Part shown: one piece after another, positions 38,816 through 50,126 of the stretch | How positions within the stretch are numbered: the stretch's first letter is position 1 | How the letters are laid out: each line of letters opens with the position of its first letter | DNA from: Tanypteryx hageni | Taxonomy: Eukaryota; Arthropoda; Insecta; Odonata; Petaluridae | Length of the DNA: 64,000 nucleotides | Reading direction: 5' to 3' | NCBI GenBank assembly: GCA_028673005.1 | Contig: CM054113.1 | Location: forward strand, 36,708,117 to 36,772,116 | Program-made: the position numbers and the translations under genes | The notes under the pieces: model-generated | The model's database searches: none | What the model was told of the DNA's origin: nothing | The model's input: only the letters and a program-made list of their open reading frames with translations

Positions 38816-39480
38816 ATCTCCCCCTTCCCTCCCCCTCTTTCCTCCCTCTCCTTCCCACTCCCTCTCCACTCTTTCTTCTCTCTCCCCTTCTGTTCTATTT
38901 ACCCCTCCAACACACTTGCGGAAAGACATGTCCAGCGTGAATTAACCACACGCACATTCTTAGGAAAGAGAGAGAGAGATATGCCTTCCTCTCTGCCATC
39001 CTTCCATAACAATCGCCTCAACCTTTTCTTCCTCTATCTTTCCAGCTATCCTCCCCTTCGTCCTCCATTTTTACAGTGCAGTAATTGCTCGTAACGAAGT
39101 CAGAAATCCCATTTCAAACCCCATTATCTTCCCTCGGAATTTTTCACCCGAATAGCTTATCTCTCTCTCTCTCTCTCTCTTCCTTCCCCTCTTCTCTATT
39201 ATTCCTCTTCCCTTTTAACCCGAGTTCTCATTCCAGTGCCGTCACATCCTTATCCCATTATTCTGTTCCATATCTTTCTTGTTTCTTACCCTTTCTCTCT
39301 CTATCTCTCCCTCTACCTAGCTTATATCCTTTCATATCCGCCTGTGGCGTTCCGAGGATGACCTTACCTTTACCAAACCTCCTTTTTCAATCCCTAACCG
39401 ATCCTTTTCTTTCCCTCACTGTCCTTTTCCAGCGTTTTGCCATTCCGTTTTCCATTCTTTTGCCTTCTTTGTTCGTTTCC
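38816..39480. repeat. Pyrimidine-biased tract
   Basis: The plus strand is dominated by C and T over most of the interval, including a (CT)n run at 39161-39181. The 133-residue Ser/Leu/Pro/Phe frame at 39085-39486 is compositional. Confidence 0.8.
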
Positions 39481-41150
39481 AACTAATCGCTCGCATGCGA
39501 TTCTGACAATTTCTTTCTTTTGATAGTATGAACGGTCTTAAAATTTATTCCTCTCTCCGATGTGATTTCTTGTTTCGTCCATCTGTTAACTGTTTACGTT
39601 TTGTTATTAATAATTATAATGGCAAATTCCATACGAATTTCAAAACTTATACTTATCTTATTACTTATTTTACTCTACATGTAACCTATTTGTTTTTTCT
39701 CGATTGGATCTGTTTTACTCCGATAGACTTGAATAATTTTATTGTCGTATCTTGGCGGCTAGTTGCATAAAATTAGAGGAGATAGTCTAGTTGAGGGGTT
39801 ATTTCCCAAATTCTCTTCATTTGCTCATTATTTAGTTTGACGGAACAAAATTAATTATCGAGCGATAAGCTCGTTTTTTATAGAATAAAATTTGCGAATA
39901 TGTTTGATTTCATTTTATATGAAAAATAGCCATACAATTCTCAAAACAACTAGATTTGCACGAAAATTTTATAATTATAATACCAACTACCCGAATAAAA
40001 AACTAAATTTATTAAAGCTGTGACATCTTCTGTTTTTGCCCCGTGATCGCAGATTATTTACGGTGTTTCCGATTTTATCCACGATAAACCAATATTCGTA
40101 AAAATACACTTTTTCTGAAAATTTTGGGTCCCTTCATGGAAAAAAACACTAACTTAAGGTTTATTTGGACGTATTTATCAAAACTTAAACCTTATTCGAG
40201 TAATAGGAACACTCCATTGGAAAGAATATTTAGATATTTCACGGAAATTAATTCAGTTTTTAAATATGGAGCACTTCTTATTCTTAGGGAAGGAGTGGAA
40301 TAAATAATTATATTAACTATAATAATATCCCTCCCTACAATGTACTGTCTTGCATAATCAGTTTTACCCGCTGTAGGTAATGCAAAATATGCCACTAAAA
40401 GGCACGAAAAAGTGTGGCCAACTACTAGGGGAAATTCCGAAGAAAAATGCGCTCAAATGCGTATTTCACAATTAAACTCGAAACAATTTCCTATGCGAAC
40501 TATTTTTTCTGATGACTGCGGTAACTGAGTGTAAAATTTGCAAAATAAATATTATAGGTGGGATTTGGGTACAACATACCACGGGAGGAGGTAGGTACAA
40601 AAAGAAATTTAATCTTGCCCTTTGGGATCAAGGATATTTTGAAGGATATTGGATACCTTAGTGGAATCTTCCTCGCCGCCCATGATTCACGATCTTTTTG
40701 ACACTTTTTCGATTAAAATGATTCATCGAACCATACGAATGATATATATCGCATCTTCTTCACATCTATCGATTCGTATTTTATAAGAGCAATTTTTTCG
40801 CCGCCTAATCCTTTATGCAAGCTATGTGCAGCGTTTCCGCCATAACGAACATTGCACAAATTGGAAGGAGGTGAAAAAACGAATCTTATACATTTATTGG
40901 AGCACACAAAATAAATCACCCTTACATAATAGTATTATGGTCTATTCTTCGGCGCTTTCCAATGCGCAAAAAAGGAAACAATTTCCCCACGATAGTGACT
41001 AAAAGATCATCAATCCAACATCGATTTAAAAAAGTCGAAGTTTTAAGGTACTTTTTTAATCCGGTTGTTCGCGTGTTTTTCCCTAAGTTTCTTCTAAGGT
41101 GTGTGGGAGGGATAATGCGTAGCCACCTAGCGAGAAGAACAAATGTGAAA
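39481..41150. other. AT-rich spacer, nothing recognised
   Basis: No repeat termini, RNA gene or domain-bearing frame found. Confidence 0.45.
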
Positions 41151-41154
41151 TCTA

Positions 41155-42290
41155 TTCCACCCCCCTTAAGATCCCCTCCTTTCTTTCAAACCACACACTT
41201 TGTCCCTATCTATTTTCATCCAAGTTTCCTCCCGCTTCACCTGTACATTCTTCCCCTCCTTCCCTCCCCTCTCTCCCTCCCTCTCCTCTTCACTTCCTCT
41301 CCAGGCAGTCCATCTCCTCTCCCTGAGCTGGCGAAAGACTGCGTGCCTCGTGGTCAGCCACCCACGAACCGAGTTCCGGCCAACTCCTCTTTTTTTACAT
41401 CCCTCACTCCACTTCCTCCCTCCCTCCCTCCCCTTTTATCCACCGCCTCCTCCTCTACCTTTTTCTACCTCTCTTAACTCCACCTCACGCCCCTTAAACC
41501 CCATCCCCTTCCTGGAAGACTCGTCTCTTAATGCATTTTTCTTCGCCGGTTGTTTTTTTTTATATCTACATAAGTTCTTTGAGGCTCTATCCTTCCTCCT
41601 TTCTAACCCCTTCCACTTTCTATCCCCTATCTATCCTTCTCTTGTCTTCCCGCTGGTGTTTATTCCACGCTCACGCCTCGAGGAGGGATTCACCGGAGTA
41701 AAACTCTACTTGGCTTTTAAAGAAGCCAGAGAAAGGAGAGAAGAAATGAAGTGGAGAGGCAGAGAGGAGGATATTGGGGGAAAAGACGAAGAGGGGGGTG
41801 AGAGGAAATAGGTAATAGAGAGGAAGAATAGAGGGTGAGATGGAGATAGGAGAGAATGGTAGGAGACAGGTTGGTGTGACAGACAGGCGACTTTATTCGG
41901 GTAAAATTGAGGTTATGGAGTTCCCTATTACGTCTAACCCTTCTCAATACGGTACAGATTACGTGATAGTGTTGAGATATATTACATCAGCTGTTAATAG
42001 AGACAGTACAAGAGAAATAAGAGGGAAGGAGAAATGGGGAGGGAGAGGAAAAAAGAGGGAGGAGGGAGAGAGTAAGGAAAGAGAGGGCGAAAAGGTTGAG
42101 AGTGAGAAGTGGAAGAAATGAAAGAAGGATAGTGTTCAGAGAAGAGAGTGAAGGGGAAGGTTAGAGGGAGTGGAGAGCGAAGGAGTTAGGAAGGGGTGAG
42201 TTGGCGAGTGGGCAGGAGAAGAATGGAAGAGAGGAACGAGAGAGAGAAAGAATTAGATAAAAGAGAGAGGAAAAAAGGAAGAGATATAAT
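41155..42290. repeat. Pyrimidine tract switching to purine tract
   Basis: The plus strand is pyrimidine-biased from about 41155 to 41680 and then purine-biased from about 41710 to 42290, with a less biased stretch around 41870-42000. The two halves are not obvious reverse complements. The frames of 171 and 203 residues on plus are Ser/Pro/Leu/Phe-rich artefacts. Confidence 0.8.
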
Positions 42291-43429
42291 GTCTCAAGTC
42301 GCCACACCTACGCCCACTCCCGCCCGGATTAGGGGTTTCGAAAACCATTGTCTCTCAAGACGCCTTTTTTTATAAGGAAAGACCTTCAAGGAATTTTCTT
42401 TTTGAAAATTTCTCTTTAGCAGTGGAAGTTTGCAGGTGTGGGAGAAAAAATGGGAGTTTTTAGCGAATGTAAACTAAAATAAAAAAAGGAACGCGTCGGT
42501 TAATTTTGTCCCGTTTTATCGTTTTTCCTCGTCTCGGATCATTTTTCACGATATTTCCCTCCCTCTCTTTTTATTCTCTGTAATCGATGTTTCACTTCTT
42601 TCATTTGGCGAAAACGGAACAAAAACAACCGTGTTCTTTTTTATCGACGTTTATTTTGTGTGGGGAGAGGTGTGACAATAGCCCCCCCCCTCTTGTTTGG
42701 CGACGATACGACTGAATGAGGATTGTCGGATGGTTGGGAAGCGGATTTTTATCGTTCATTTCTGTCTCTCTCTCTTTCCCAAACCGAAGGTCGCGCTCGG
42801 ATCGTGGAAATCCTGAAAAATAAATGTAACGGAATTCATCCGACGACTTCCGCTCGAAAAATCGTCCGCCGTTTCTTTTTTTACCCTCGAAATCCGTCAT
42901 TCTATAGTCCTAATTCTGGTGTTTTTAGATAATTTCTCGGTCGTTTAACTCCACGATAGGATCGATCTTTTACTGTGTATAAGCCCTCTGTAAGAGACGT
43001 GAGTTTTAGTCTGTGATCAGCCTATACTAAAAAAATTAAAATAGTTAATTAACGTAATCTTCATTTCATGTTCAAACCAAAAGGAAGACTAAAAGGTAGA
43101 TATAGCTAGTGTTCGTGGATTCCAACGTGAAAATGCACATTCCTCAATTAACTAATTAATTAATTTTGAATAACTGCACGTATAGTTCTGAGTTGTATAA
43201 TGAAATATTTGCGACCTATCAGAATCTTTGGTTATCTACAAATACAGTATTTTTCGGAAGTCTAAAACTTTTTAATAGAAATAAACTCAATTTCATCGAC
43301 TATGATTAACATCTGATTGAGTATTACATCCGAAGCATAACTAGGTTTTGAGGCTGTATTCTTATACTTTCTAAGAATGTTATGAATTTACACTTCATCG
43401 GTGTAATTATATATCATATTCATGTTAAA
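42291..43429. other. Spacer, nothing recognised
   Basis: AT-rich with a small CpG-containing part at 42500-42960. No gene recognised. Confidence 0.4.
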
Positions 43430-43571
43430 TAATGAAAGGATAACTTTGTAGTTTTCGCAACTTTTAATATAAAACGACCGGTTTCACTACAATCGTAGCA
43501 TCATCAGGTTGTAGTGAAACCGGTCGTGTTATATTAAAAGTTGTGGAAACTACAAAGTTATCCTTTCATTA
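43430..43571 (-). ncRNA. Foldback element with hammerhead-ribozyme-like core
   Basis: Two 63-nt arms (43430-43492 and 43509-43571) are inverted repeats matching at 60 of 63 positions around a 16-nt loop. On minus, 43507-43475 reads CTGATGA, then stem II CTAC/GTAG closing a GATT loop, then GAAA, then ACCGGTC. That is the order and spacing of the hammerhead core: CUGANGA, stem II, GAAA, stem III, UH. The C upstream of CTGATGA and the two A before it can pair with GTT after the putative cleavage site (GTC|GTT), giving a short stem I. Stem III would be the palindrome CCGG without a loop, so activity would need a dimer, as reported for some minimal animal hammerheads. The long arms offer a competing perfect hairpin. 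Activity is inferred, not shown. Confidence 0.45.
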
Positions 43572-43693
43572 TGAGTAAATTCCACAAAGTTGAGCCGGAC
43601 CTCATTAACATATTCATGTTATTTAAACTTGTGTTAACCGAACAGCGGACGGAATTAATTTAATCATTTCGTTTATAAGTGATTCGTTTATAA
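43572..43693. other. Short AT-rich linker
   Basis: Joins the foldback to the RTE tail. Nothing recognised. Confidence 0.4.
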
Positions 43694-46600
43694 ATATATA
43701 TATATCATCATCATAGGTAGTCTGTCCGTAGACAGGTCCGTGATTATTCATGGTTAAACCTGGTTCTCCATATACTCCTATTTTCCGCTGTCCTCTTCAT
43801 ATCTTGATAACTCTCTTTCCCTTTCAAATCGTCTATTAGCTGATACCTTTTCCTACCTCTTTCCCTTTTCCCATCTACTTTTCCTTCTAACACATCTTTA
43901 ATCATACTCTCTCTCCTCAGGTAATGTCCAACCCAGTTAGCCTTCCTCTTTCTGATAGTCTGTATAATCATTCGCTTCTCTCCTATTCTTCGTAGCACTT
44001 CATCGTTTTTCATCCTATCTGTCCATTTTATCTTCAGCATTCTCCTCCAAGTCCACATTTCAAAGCTTTCCAAGTATTTGATGTCATTTTTCCTTAGCGT
44101 CCATGTTTCTGCCCCATACAATGCTATACTCCATACGTAGCATTTTATCAACTTCTTGCGGATATCTTCCCTTATATTCCCTGTAAGTAGTTGTTTCTTT
44201 CTCCTGAAAGCCGCTTTTGCTTTTCCTATTCTAGTTTTGATCTCATCCGTACATTTTGCCTCTCGTGTTATGATACTTCCAAGGTATTTATATTCTGAAA
44301 CTTGTTCTAATGGCTTTCCCCCAATAGTTATGTTCAGATTCTCTTCTTTACCCGATATTCGAATGACCTTGGATTTTTCTGTATTTATTTCCATACCGTA
44401 TTTTCTACCTGTTATCACTAGTCTATTTATCATTTTTTGTAGTTCCTCTTCCTTTCTTGCTAGAAGTACTTGATCATCTGCGTATTTTACTGTTCTTATA
44501 ATCCTTCCTCCAATTTTGAAATCCCCTGTGCCATCTAAAGCTTCTTGCATTAGACTTTCTCCATATATATTGAATAGGGTTGGCGATAGGCAGCAGCCTT
44601 GTCTTACTCCTCTACCGATATTTATTCCGCAGGTGTCCACATTCTCAAACCTGACCTTTACAACTTGATTCTCATATAGATTCCTAATCAGTCTCCTATC
44701 TTTCCAGTCTACACCTATATCCTTTAATATCTTCATCAACTTTACCCAATTTACTCTATCAAAGGCCTTCTGCCAGTCTACGAAACATGCGCAGATATCT
44801 TGACTGTATTCTATTGCCCTTTCTGATATGATTCTAACTACTCCTATAGCATCTCTAGTTCCTCGTCCTTTTCTGAAACCGAATTGATCTTCCCCTATTA
44901 TTTCTTCTGCCTTTTTCTCCAGCCTTTTATTAAGAATCCTCGTGATGATCTTCGATGTGTGTGACAGAAGGCTTATAGTTCTGTAATCTTTACACTGCAT
45001 TGCCTTTGGCTTCTTCTTTAGAGGGATCATTGTTACTTCTAGGAAATCCTGAGGTCACTCTCCCGTGTCGTAAATCTTATTAATTAATTTCGTGATCGCT
45101 TTTAGCCCTTCTGATCCTATGACTTTAAGTATCTCAGCCGGTATTCCATCGCTGCCCGTGGCTTTCCCCTTCTTTAGTTCCACTATCGCTTTTTCTACTT
45201 CGCTCTCCATAATACTTGGCCCTAAGTTGTCTTCTTCAATGCTTTCCTCATTTTCCAGTTCTATTTTTGCCGCTCCTGCCTGTTTGCTGTATAATTCCTT
45301 AATGTATTCTTCCCATACCTGTGCTACATCCTTTGTTTCTGAGACTATCTTCCCATCTGTATTCATAATTCCTTTACCACAAATTCCATTAGACTTCTTA
45401 TCTTCTAATTCCAGTGCCCTAGCGTACATCATATCGTACCGTCCTAACTTCTCCATTTGTTCAATTTCATCACATTTTCCTTTTATCCAATTTTCTCTAG
45501 CTTTATCTGTTACCCTTCTCAACTCATTGTTTATACGCCTATAGTTGGCTCTACCTTCTTCACTGTTAACGTTTTTCCATTTTCGTCTCTCATCCATTTT
45601 CTCCAGCATTTCCTTCGTGATCCATGGTTTTCTGATTTTCTTCTCTTGTTTTCCAATCTCTTTATCCAAGGTATCCTTGATACTGGTTTTAATTTCATCC
45701 CATTCTATATCAACGGTCTTCGGTTTGTTTTCCAACTTTCTTAGGTTATCTTCCAACTTCATGCTGACTACATCCTGCCTTTCTTTCAGTTTTTCTAGGT
45801 CCCAGGTCTGTCTTTCTCTTCTCGTTTTTCTTATTTGTTTGAGCTTTGTACTCACGTCAACTATTAGAAGGCTGTGATCTGAATCAATGTCCGCTCCTTG
45901 AAATGCCTTGGCGTTCTTTATGCTGTTCCTGAATCTTTGTTTTACAAGGATGTAATCTATTTGGCATCTCATTCTATCTCCTGGGCTTTTCCATGTGTAT
46001 AACCTTCGTTTATGGTTTTTGAACCATGTATTAGTCACTACAAGGTCATTATTGATGCAGAATTCTACGAGTTTCTCCCGTCCTCGATTTCTCTTCCCAA
46101 GTCCGTATTGCCCGACAACATTTTCTTCCTGTCCTTCTCCGACTATGCTGTTCCAATCTCCCATTATTATGCAGTTTACCTTTCCTCTTCCGTCTTCTTC
46201 GTAAATTTCATTAATTTGCTCATAGATCTTATCTATTTCTTCATCGTCATGAGCTGACGTTGGCATATATACCTGGATTATCAGCATGTCCACTGGGACT
46301 GCTTTTAGCTTTATTGCCATCAGTCTATCGTTCGTTGCTATTATCTTTGTCACGCTTTTCATCATATCTTTCCTAAGTACCAGAGCTACTCCCCTTTCCC
46401 CACTATTTCCTCCAGAATAAACTACCGTGAATTCTTCCGAGTCGAACTGTCCTTCTCCCTCCCATCTAGTTTCGCTTAGCCCTATAATGTCAACTCTATT
46501 TCTTCTCATTTCTTCTTTCAAGTTCTCTAGCTTTCCTGCCTTTCTCATAGTTCTTACGTTCCAAGTCCCTATTCGTAATTTACTTTCGACAAATGTTTTC

Positions 46601-46878
46601 CTCAAGGCAGTCCCCGCCCGGAGATCCGATTGGGGGACTATTTTACCTCCGGATTGTTTTACCTCGAGAGAACTCATATTGTCCAACCATATAATCATTA
46701 CTAGGGATTGTAATGTGGTAGTTTCCCTCTTGCTTTCCACATCGCAGTACTGTAGCCGTTCAAATCGTCCCGATCACGCCTACAGCTGTATTGGATATAG
46801 ACCCAACCAACATCATTTGTTTTCGGCTCTATACCATACTGACAGTACTGCTGCCTACTGCCAGGCACTGATGATAGG
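43694..46878 (-). mobile_element. Near-full-length RTE-type non-LTR retrotransposon
   Basis: A minus-strand LINE with a 5' leader (about 46741-46878), one long open reading frame interrupted by a single stop (46740-43744), and a very short 3' end. The 3' end carries the inverted word CTGTCTACGGACAG (43721-43734 on plus) and ends in GAT repeats that run into TA repeats. A very short 3' UTR with a simple-repeat tail, a single EN-RT protein and no RNase H are hallmarks of the RTE clade. A 5'-truncated, nearly identical copy lies at 50.13-50.52 kb. No clear target duplication is visible because both sides are AT/TA-rich. Confidence 0.9.
43744..46740 (-). pseudogene. RTE endonuclease-reverse transcriptase ORF, one in-frame stop
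   Basis: 999 codons in one frame with a single internal TGA at 45057-45055, so it reads as a 561-residue N-terminal part and a 428-residue C-terminal part separated by 8 codons. The first part is an apurinic-type exo/endonuclease. LRIGTWNVRTM places N61, SETRW gives E90, VYMP has Y158, GDWN gives D195/N197, QIDYI gives D262 and SDHS gives D288/H289. It ends in the reverse transcriptase fingers (KKGKATGSDGIPAE). The second part carries palm motif A FVDWQKAFD (D85), motif B GRGVRQGCCLSP, motif C YADD (183-186) and the thumb with LYGAETWTLRK. The protein would nick target DNA and reverse-transcribe its own RNA in the nucleus. Catalytic residues are intact. The stop sits in the linker before motif 2 and probably replaces a Trp codon. 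The start is the first Met of the frame; a downstream Met is possible. Confidence 0.9.
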
Positions 46879-46972
46879 TTTTTTTTTTTTTAAATAAAAC
46901 CTCCATTCGAGGGGTTTGAACCCCCGAACTTTGCAATAGAAAGCCGACACGCTAACCACTACACCACCAGTG

Positions 46973-46974
<2 letters not shown>
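46879..46974 (-). mobile_element. tRNA-derived SINE head (or tRNA pseudogene) with A tail
   Basis: On minus, TGGTGTAGTGGTTAGC (46966-46951) matches the RNA polymerase III box A, and GGTTCAAACCC (46922-46912) matches box B, at tRNA-like spacing. A CTTT/AAAG stem with a 7-base loop lies where an anticodon arm would be. The acceptor ends do not pair, so this is not a functional tRNA. After about 25 further bases comes a run of 13 A (T on plus, 46879-46891). The tail directly abuts the leader of the RTE element in the same orientation. RTE machinery commonly mobilises SINEs, so the two may be linked, but simple adjacency is also possible. Confidence 0.75.

Positions 46975-47044
<70 letters not shown>
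46974..47044. repeat. (TA)n(CA)n compound microsatellite
   Basis: A TA run (46974-47019) passes into a CA run (47019-47044), directly upstream (minus sense) of the SINE head. Confidence 0.97.
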
Positions 47045-47045
<1 letters not shown>

Positions 47046-47058
47046 TAAAAGGTTCTGT

Positions 47059-47536
47059 CAGTCATTTAAACTGGGCCCCGCTACAACGCGGTCATATACG
47101 GTCGGAACTTTGTATTAAGGAGATTTATTTTGGACGTAAAATTTTCAGTGTGTTCCTAATCTTTCTCGGAGATTTTCGAACATTATTGAAGTATTAATGA
47201 TCTACAGTCGAAAAACTTCCACCAGAAAACATCATTCAGCAGGCAATTTAAAAAATGATACCTCATTGAAATATTTCTAATTTTCTATATGGTTTGAACG
47301 CCTATGTTCCTATTTGGGAATGCGCCACATTACGTCAGACCGTAATGAAACTCCTGCTAATATTTAATTATAATTTTAAAATACAATTCTATTACACAGT
47401 GCAATGAATATGAAGTATAGTGTATTTCAATCAGGTGTGAATGTTACTTGATATTACTCGGCACTTTCCAAAATACCCCATTATCATCTAATTTTACTAT
47501 ATGGACACCATGAACCGTGTTGTAGCGACGCTTCAG
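47059..47536. mobile_element. Possible Tigger-like MITE
   Basis: The left side has CTGGGCCCCGCTACAACGCG (47071-47090). The right side read on minus has CTGAAGCGTCGCTACAACAC (47536-47517) followed by GGTTC. The GCTACAAC(G/A)CGGT core is shared and inverted, as in CCCCGCTATAACGCGG-type Tc1/mariner-Tigger ends. A TA follows the right end. The left terminus is ambiguous (a CAG also occurs at 47059) and divergence is high. Confidence 0.35.
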
Positions 47537-47539
47537 TAT

Positions 47540-49874
47540 ATGCGCCATAATCTCGGATCGCTAATTGCTTTGACTTTTTCCTTAAATAGAAGCGTTAAAA
47601 ATTGCTATCCGAGCATTCGAGACATTATGGCAAATTATAAATGCTCATCGCGTTAGAATTGGCACCGTTTTCTTCTATTTCCAAGTTGAAGTGCGATGAT
47701 TGACAACAGTAGCGAATTGCAATTGGCTCCCTGACTCTCGCACGATCGATCGCCGAGTAATTAACTTGATCGTTGGCTCGGCCGCAATTTCACAGCGCCC
47801 CGCAATTCATCGCCGTACAAATTTTCTCTCTAAAAAAACGAGAAGTTTCCGTAACTGATTCCGGGCGAATAATTTCACCAGGCATATTCTGTGCGAATTT
47901 ACATTACGATATCTGTATCTCTACCGAATCGTTTATTCGTCTGCATATAAAAACACTAGCTTGTTAAAACTCAGGCGCTTTTTATTCGCTAGAAAAATAT
48001 TGACGTAAGCAATAGAGATGGCTCGGATTGCTATATTGATTATGGTATGTTAAAATTGACATTTTACCTTAAGAATAAATAAAAATTGTCTTTCAACGTC
48101 TGTTTATTGCTTGATATGATTTTTAATTAGTATCTTATCGAATTCCATGCACTGATTTACCCGAATCTATCGCAAAACGATTTACGCGAATCATCTATCG
48201 AAATTCAAATCCGACCTTTTCGTAATTGGTAAAATCATGTATTGGAAGCCAACGATGACACTCATAGAAAATTGATAATCAATTAAATAATTTTTGTTGA
48301 ATTTTGGTTGAATAAAGATATAAAGAAGAATTTCTACAAATTATCCGTAATTTCCTAGACATTTGCCTATAATTTATATATTTAGCTGACATTTGTTATA
48401 AAATTACTCAATCAAGTTATAACCATTAAATTTAATATAAGTCTGTACTACGAGTTGAAATTTTAAAATCTAATTGGGCGCAAGAAGAACCGCCACTTTA
48501 TAATTAAAGTACTTACGCAGAAAATCTTGTTAACATTAGAATTACGAAATTGTTTTACTAAAATAGAATTGGTTGACTATTAGGCGAGTGCGACCATTAC
48601 GAGTAACTACGGCTTTCATTAACTCTTTGAAATTCTTCTCCAACTCAATATACTTAAAACCTTCCACTCTCTGCTTCACCACTGGGCGCATAGTATCTCA
48701 AATACATTGTAATTTTATTTAAACTCAAATCCGTCATGTTTTTATAAATAAAATTGGATCAATCACATTAAGTCCGCCCATATTCGTTGACGTAACCGAA
48801 TTGGCAACAGCGTCTTTGGTAGACTGTCATTCAAATCGTCTTTATCAACCAAATGCATGACCTTTCCAAACTTAATGAAATATCGATTCGCGCATTGGAA
48901 TAGACAAATAAAAATCAGCCAGATACGACCTTCGGATTCATATATCATCGATTCCCACAACTACCATAGTAAACGCCCACGGTCTGTTGTTCTAGTTTGA
49001 GAGATTTATGTGCCGTAGTTATGGCGTATCTGAGGCGCAGTGCCCACCAATCAAGACGTCAGCCTGTGATGTCCAAGCAAAGAAATATACTTATTCATCA
49101 CGCACTTTTCAATAAGGGATAACGCGAGGATACGAAAAGGTGGAGGTCGAGTTGAACAGGTGAAAGGGAGGAATTATAGATTTTAAGGTCGTCCACGTTT
49201 ATTGATAGTTACTGTTTATGTTTCTAAAAAGGGCCGACACAGGACCGTCGAGACTTGCGCAGCGATCATGGCTGCCCACGTGTTTACGTTTTCGAACGAT
49301 CGCAGAAATGGCTTGATTACCGGACACGACAGACTTTTTTCTCCGTATACCTCTGTGTTTAGTTAATAAATGTAAATCTGTGAATAGTGTCAATAGCTAT
49401 TACTGCTGTTTAATCACTTATTTCAAAAATACTTATGCAGGATAAGAGGTCTGTATTTAGGTTTAAAACGAATCGATAAGTTACTATCGATGGGCCTTCG
49501 AATCGATATCAACTGATAAGTGGAAGATCGGGGTTGATGACCTGCGCGAACAACACATTTTTCGCCTACTGCCGTGTTTATTCGCCAGATATGAAACGTT
49601 TTCGGTTGAAATTTATTAGCCAAACCTAATTTAATTAATGGAAAACGGTGTAAATTTTTGCATTCAAAATAAGTCGACAAGGAATGAATTTTCGTTTCTG
49701 AGGATCGTATTTAATAAAAATACTAAATGAGTGAAACAGAGGGAAAATATAACACACGGTGTGTGGAGTAATGATGATGAAAAAAGACATATGAGTAGTT
49801 ATAATTGATTTCGGAAGAATTAAATAGGTTTATATATATATATAACAACTTACGGAAAAGGAAAGCTAAAATGA
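47540..49874. other. Spacer, nothing recognised
   Basis: AT-rich. No gene, RNA or repeat ends seen apart from a short TA run at about 49833-49844. Confidence 0.45.
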
Positions 49875-50081
49875 ATATATGGATGTCAACAAGGTGTTGG
49901 GATGAGGAAACCCAGTGAGCACTCACCAATCAGACGACTTCAGGTTGGCGAGGCCCCGGGGATGTCGAAGCGACACACGTAAAATAACACAAAAACACAG
50001 AAACATCACAAACGTAAAGCTTTCGGAACTACTCCTTCTTCAGCTACAGAGAGAGAACTCATCCCAACACCTTGTTGACAT

Positions 50082-50089
<8 letters not shown>
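49875..50089. mobile_element. 215-bp element with perfect 32-bp terminal inverted repeats
   Basis: Arms 49875-49906 and 50058-50089 are perfect inverted complements over 32 bases, each containing GGATGTCAACAAGGTGTTGG or its complement. The 151-bp interior is unique and non-coding. On minus (50043-50011) it holds CTGAAGA, an imperfect stem GGA/TCC, then GAAA and GCTTTACG, again a CTGANGA-stem-GAAA layout. The right arm runs into a (TA)n tract. I do not recognise a named family. Perfect arms imply recent insertion or gene conversion. Confidence 0.75.

Positions 50090-50125
<36 letters not shown>
50084..50125. repeat. (TA)n microsatellite
   Basis: A TA run bridging the inverted-repeat element and the truncated RTE copy. 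Confidence 0.95.

Positions 50126-50126
<1 letters not shown>

Noticed and set aside
41200..41811. 203-residue plus frame
   Set aside because: Mostly pyrimidine-tract Ser/Pro/Leu/Phe that then switches to Arg/Glu in the purine tract; no gene-like content.
44156..46897. Several plus-strand frames of 69-156 residues rich in Ser/Phe/Leu
   Set aside because: They are antisense to the RTE ORF.
46879..46974. Functional tRNA gene
   Set aside because: Boxes A and B are present but the acceptor ends do not pair; better explained as a SINE head or tRNA pseudogene.
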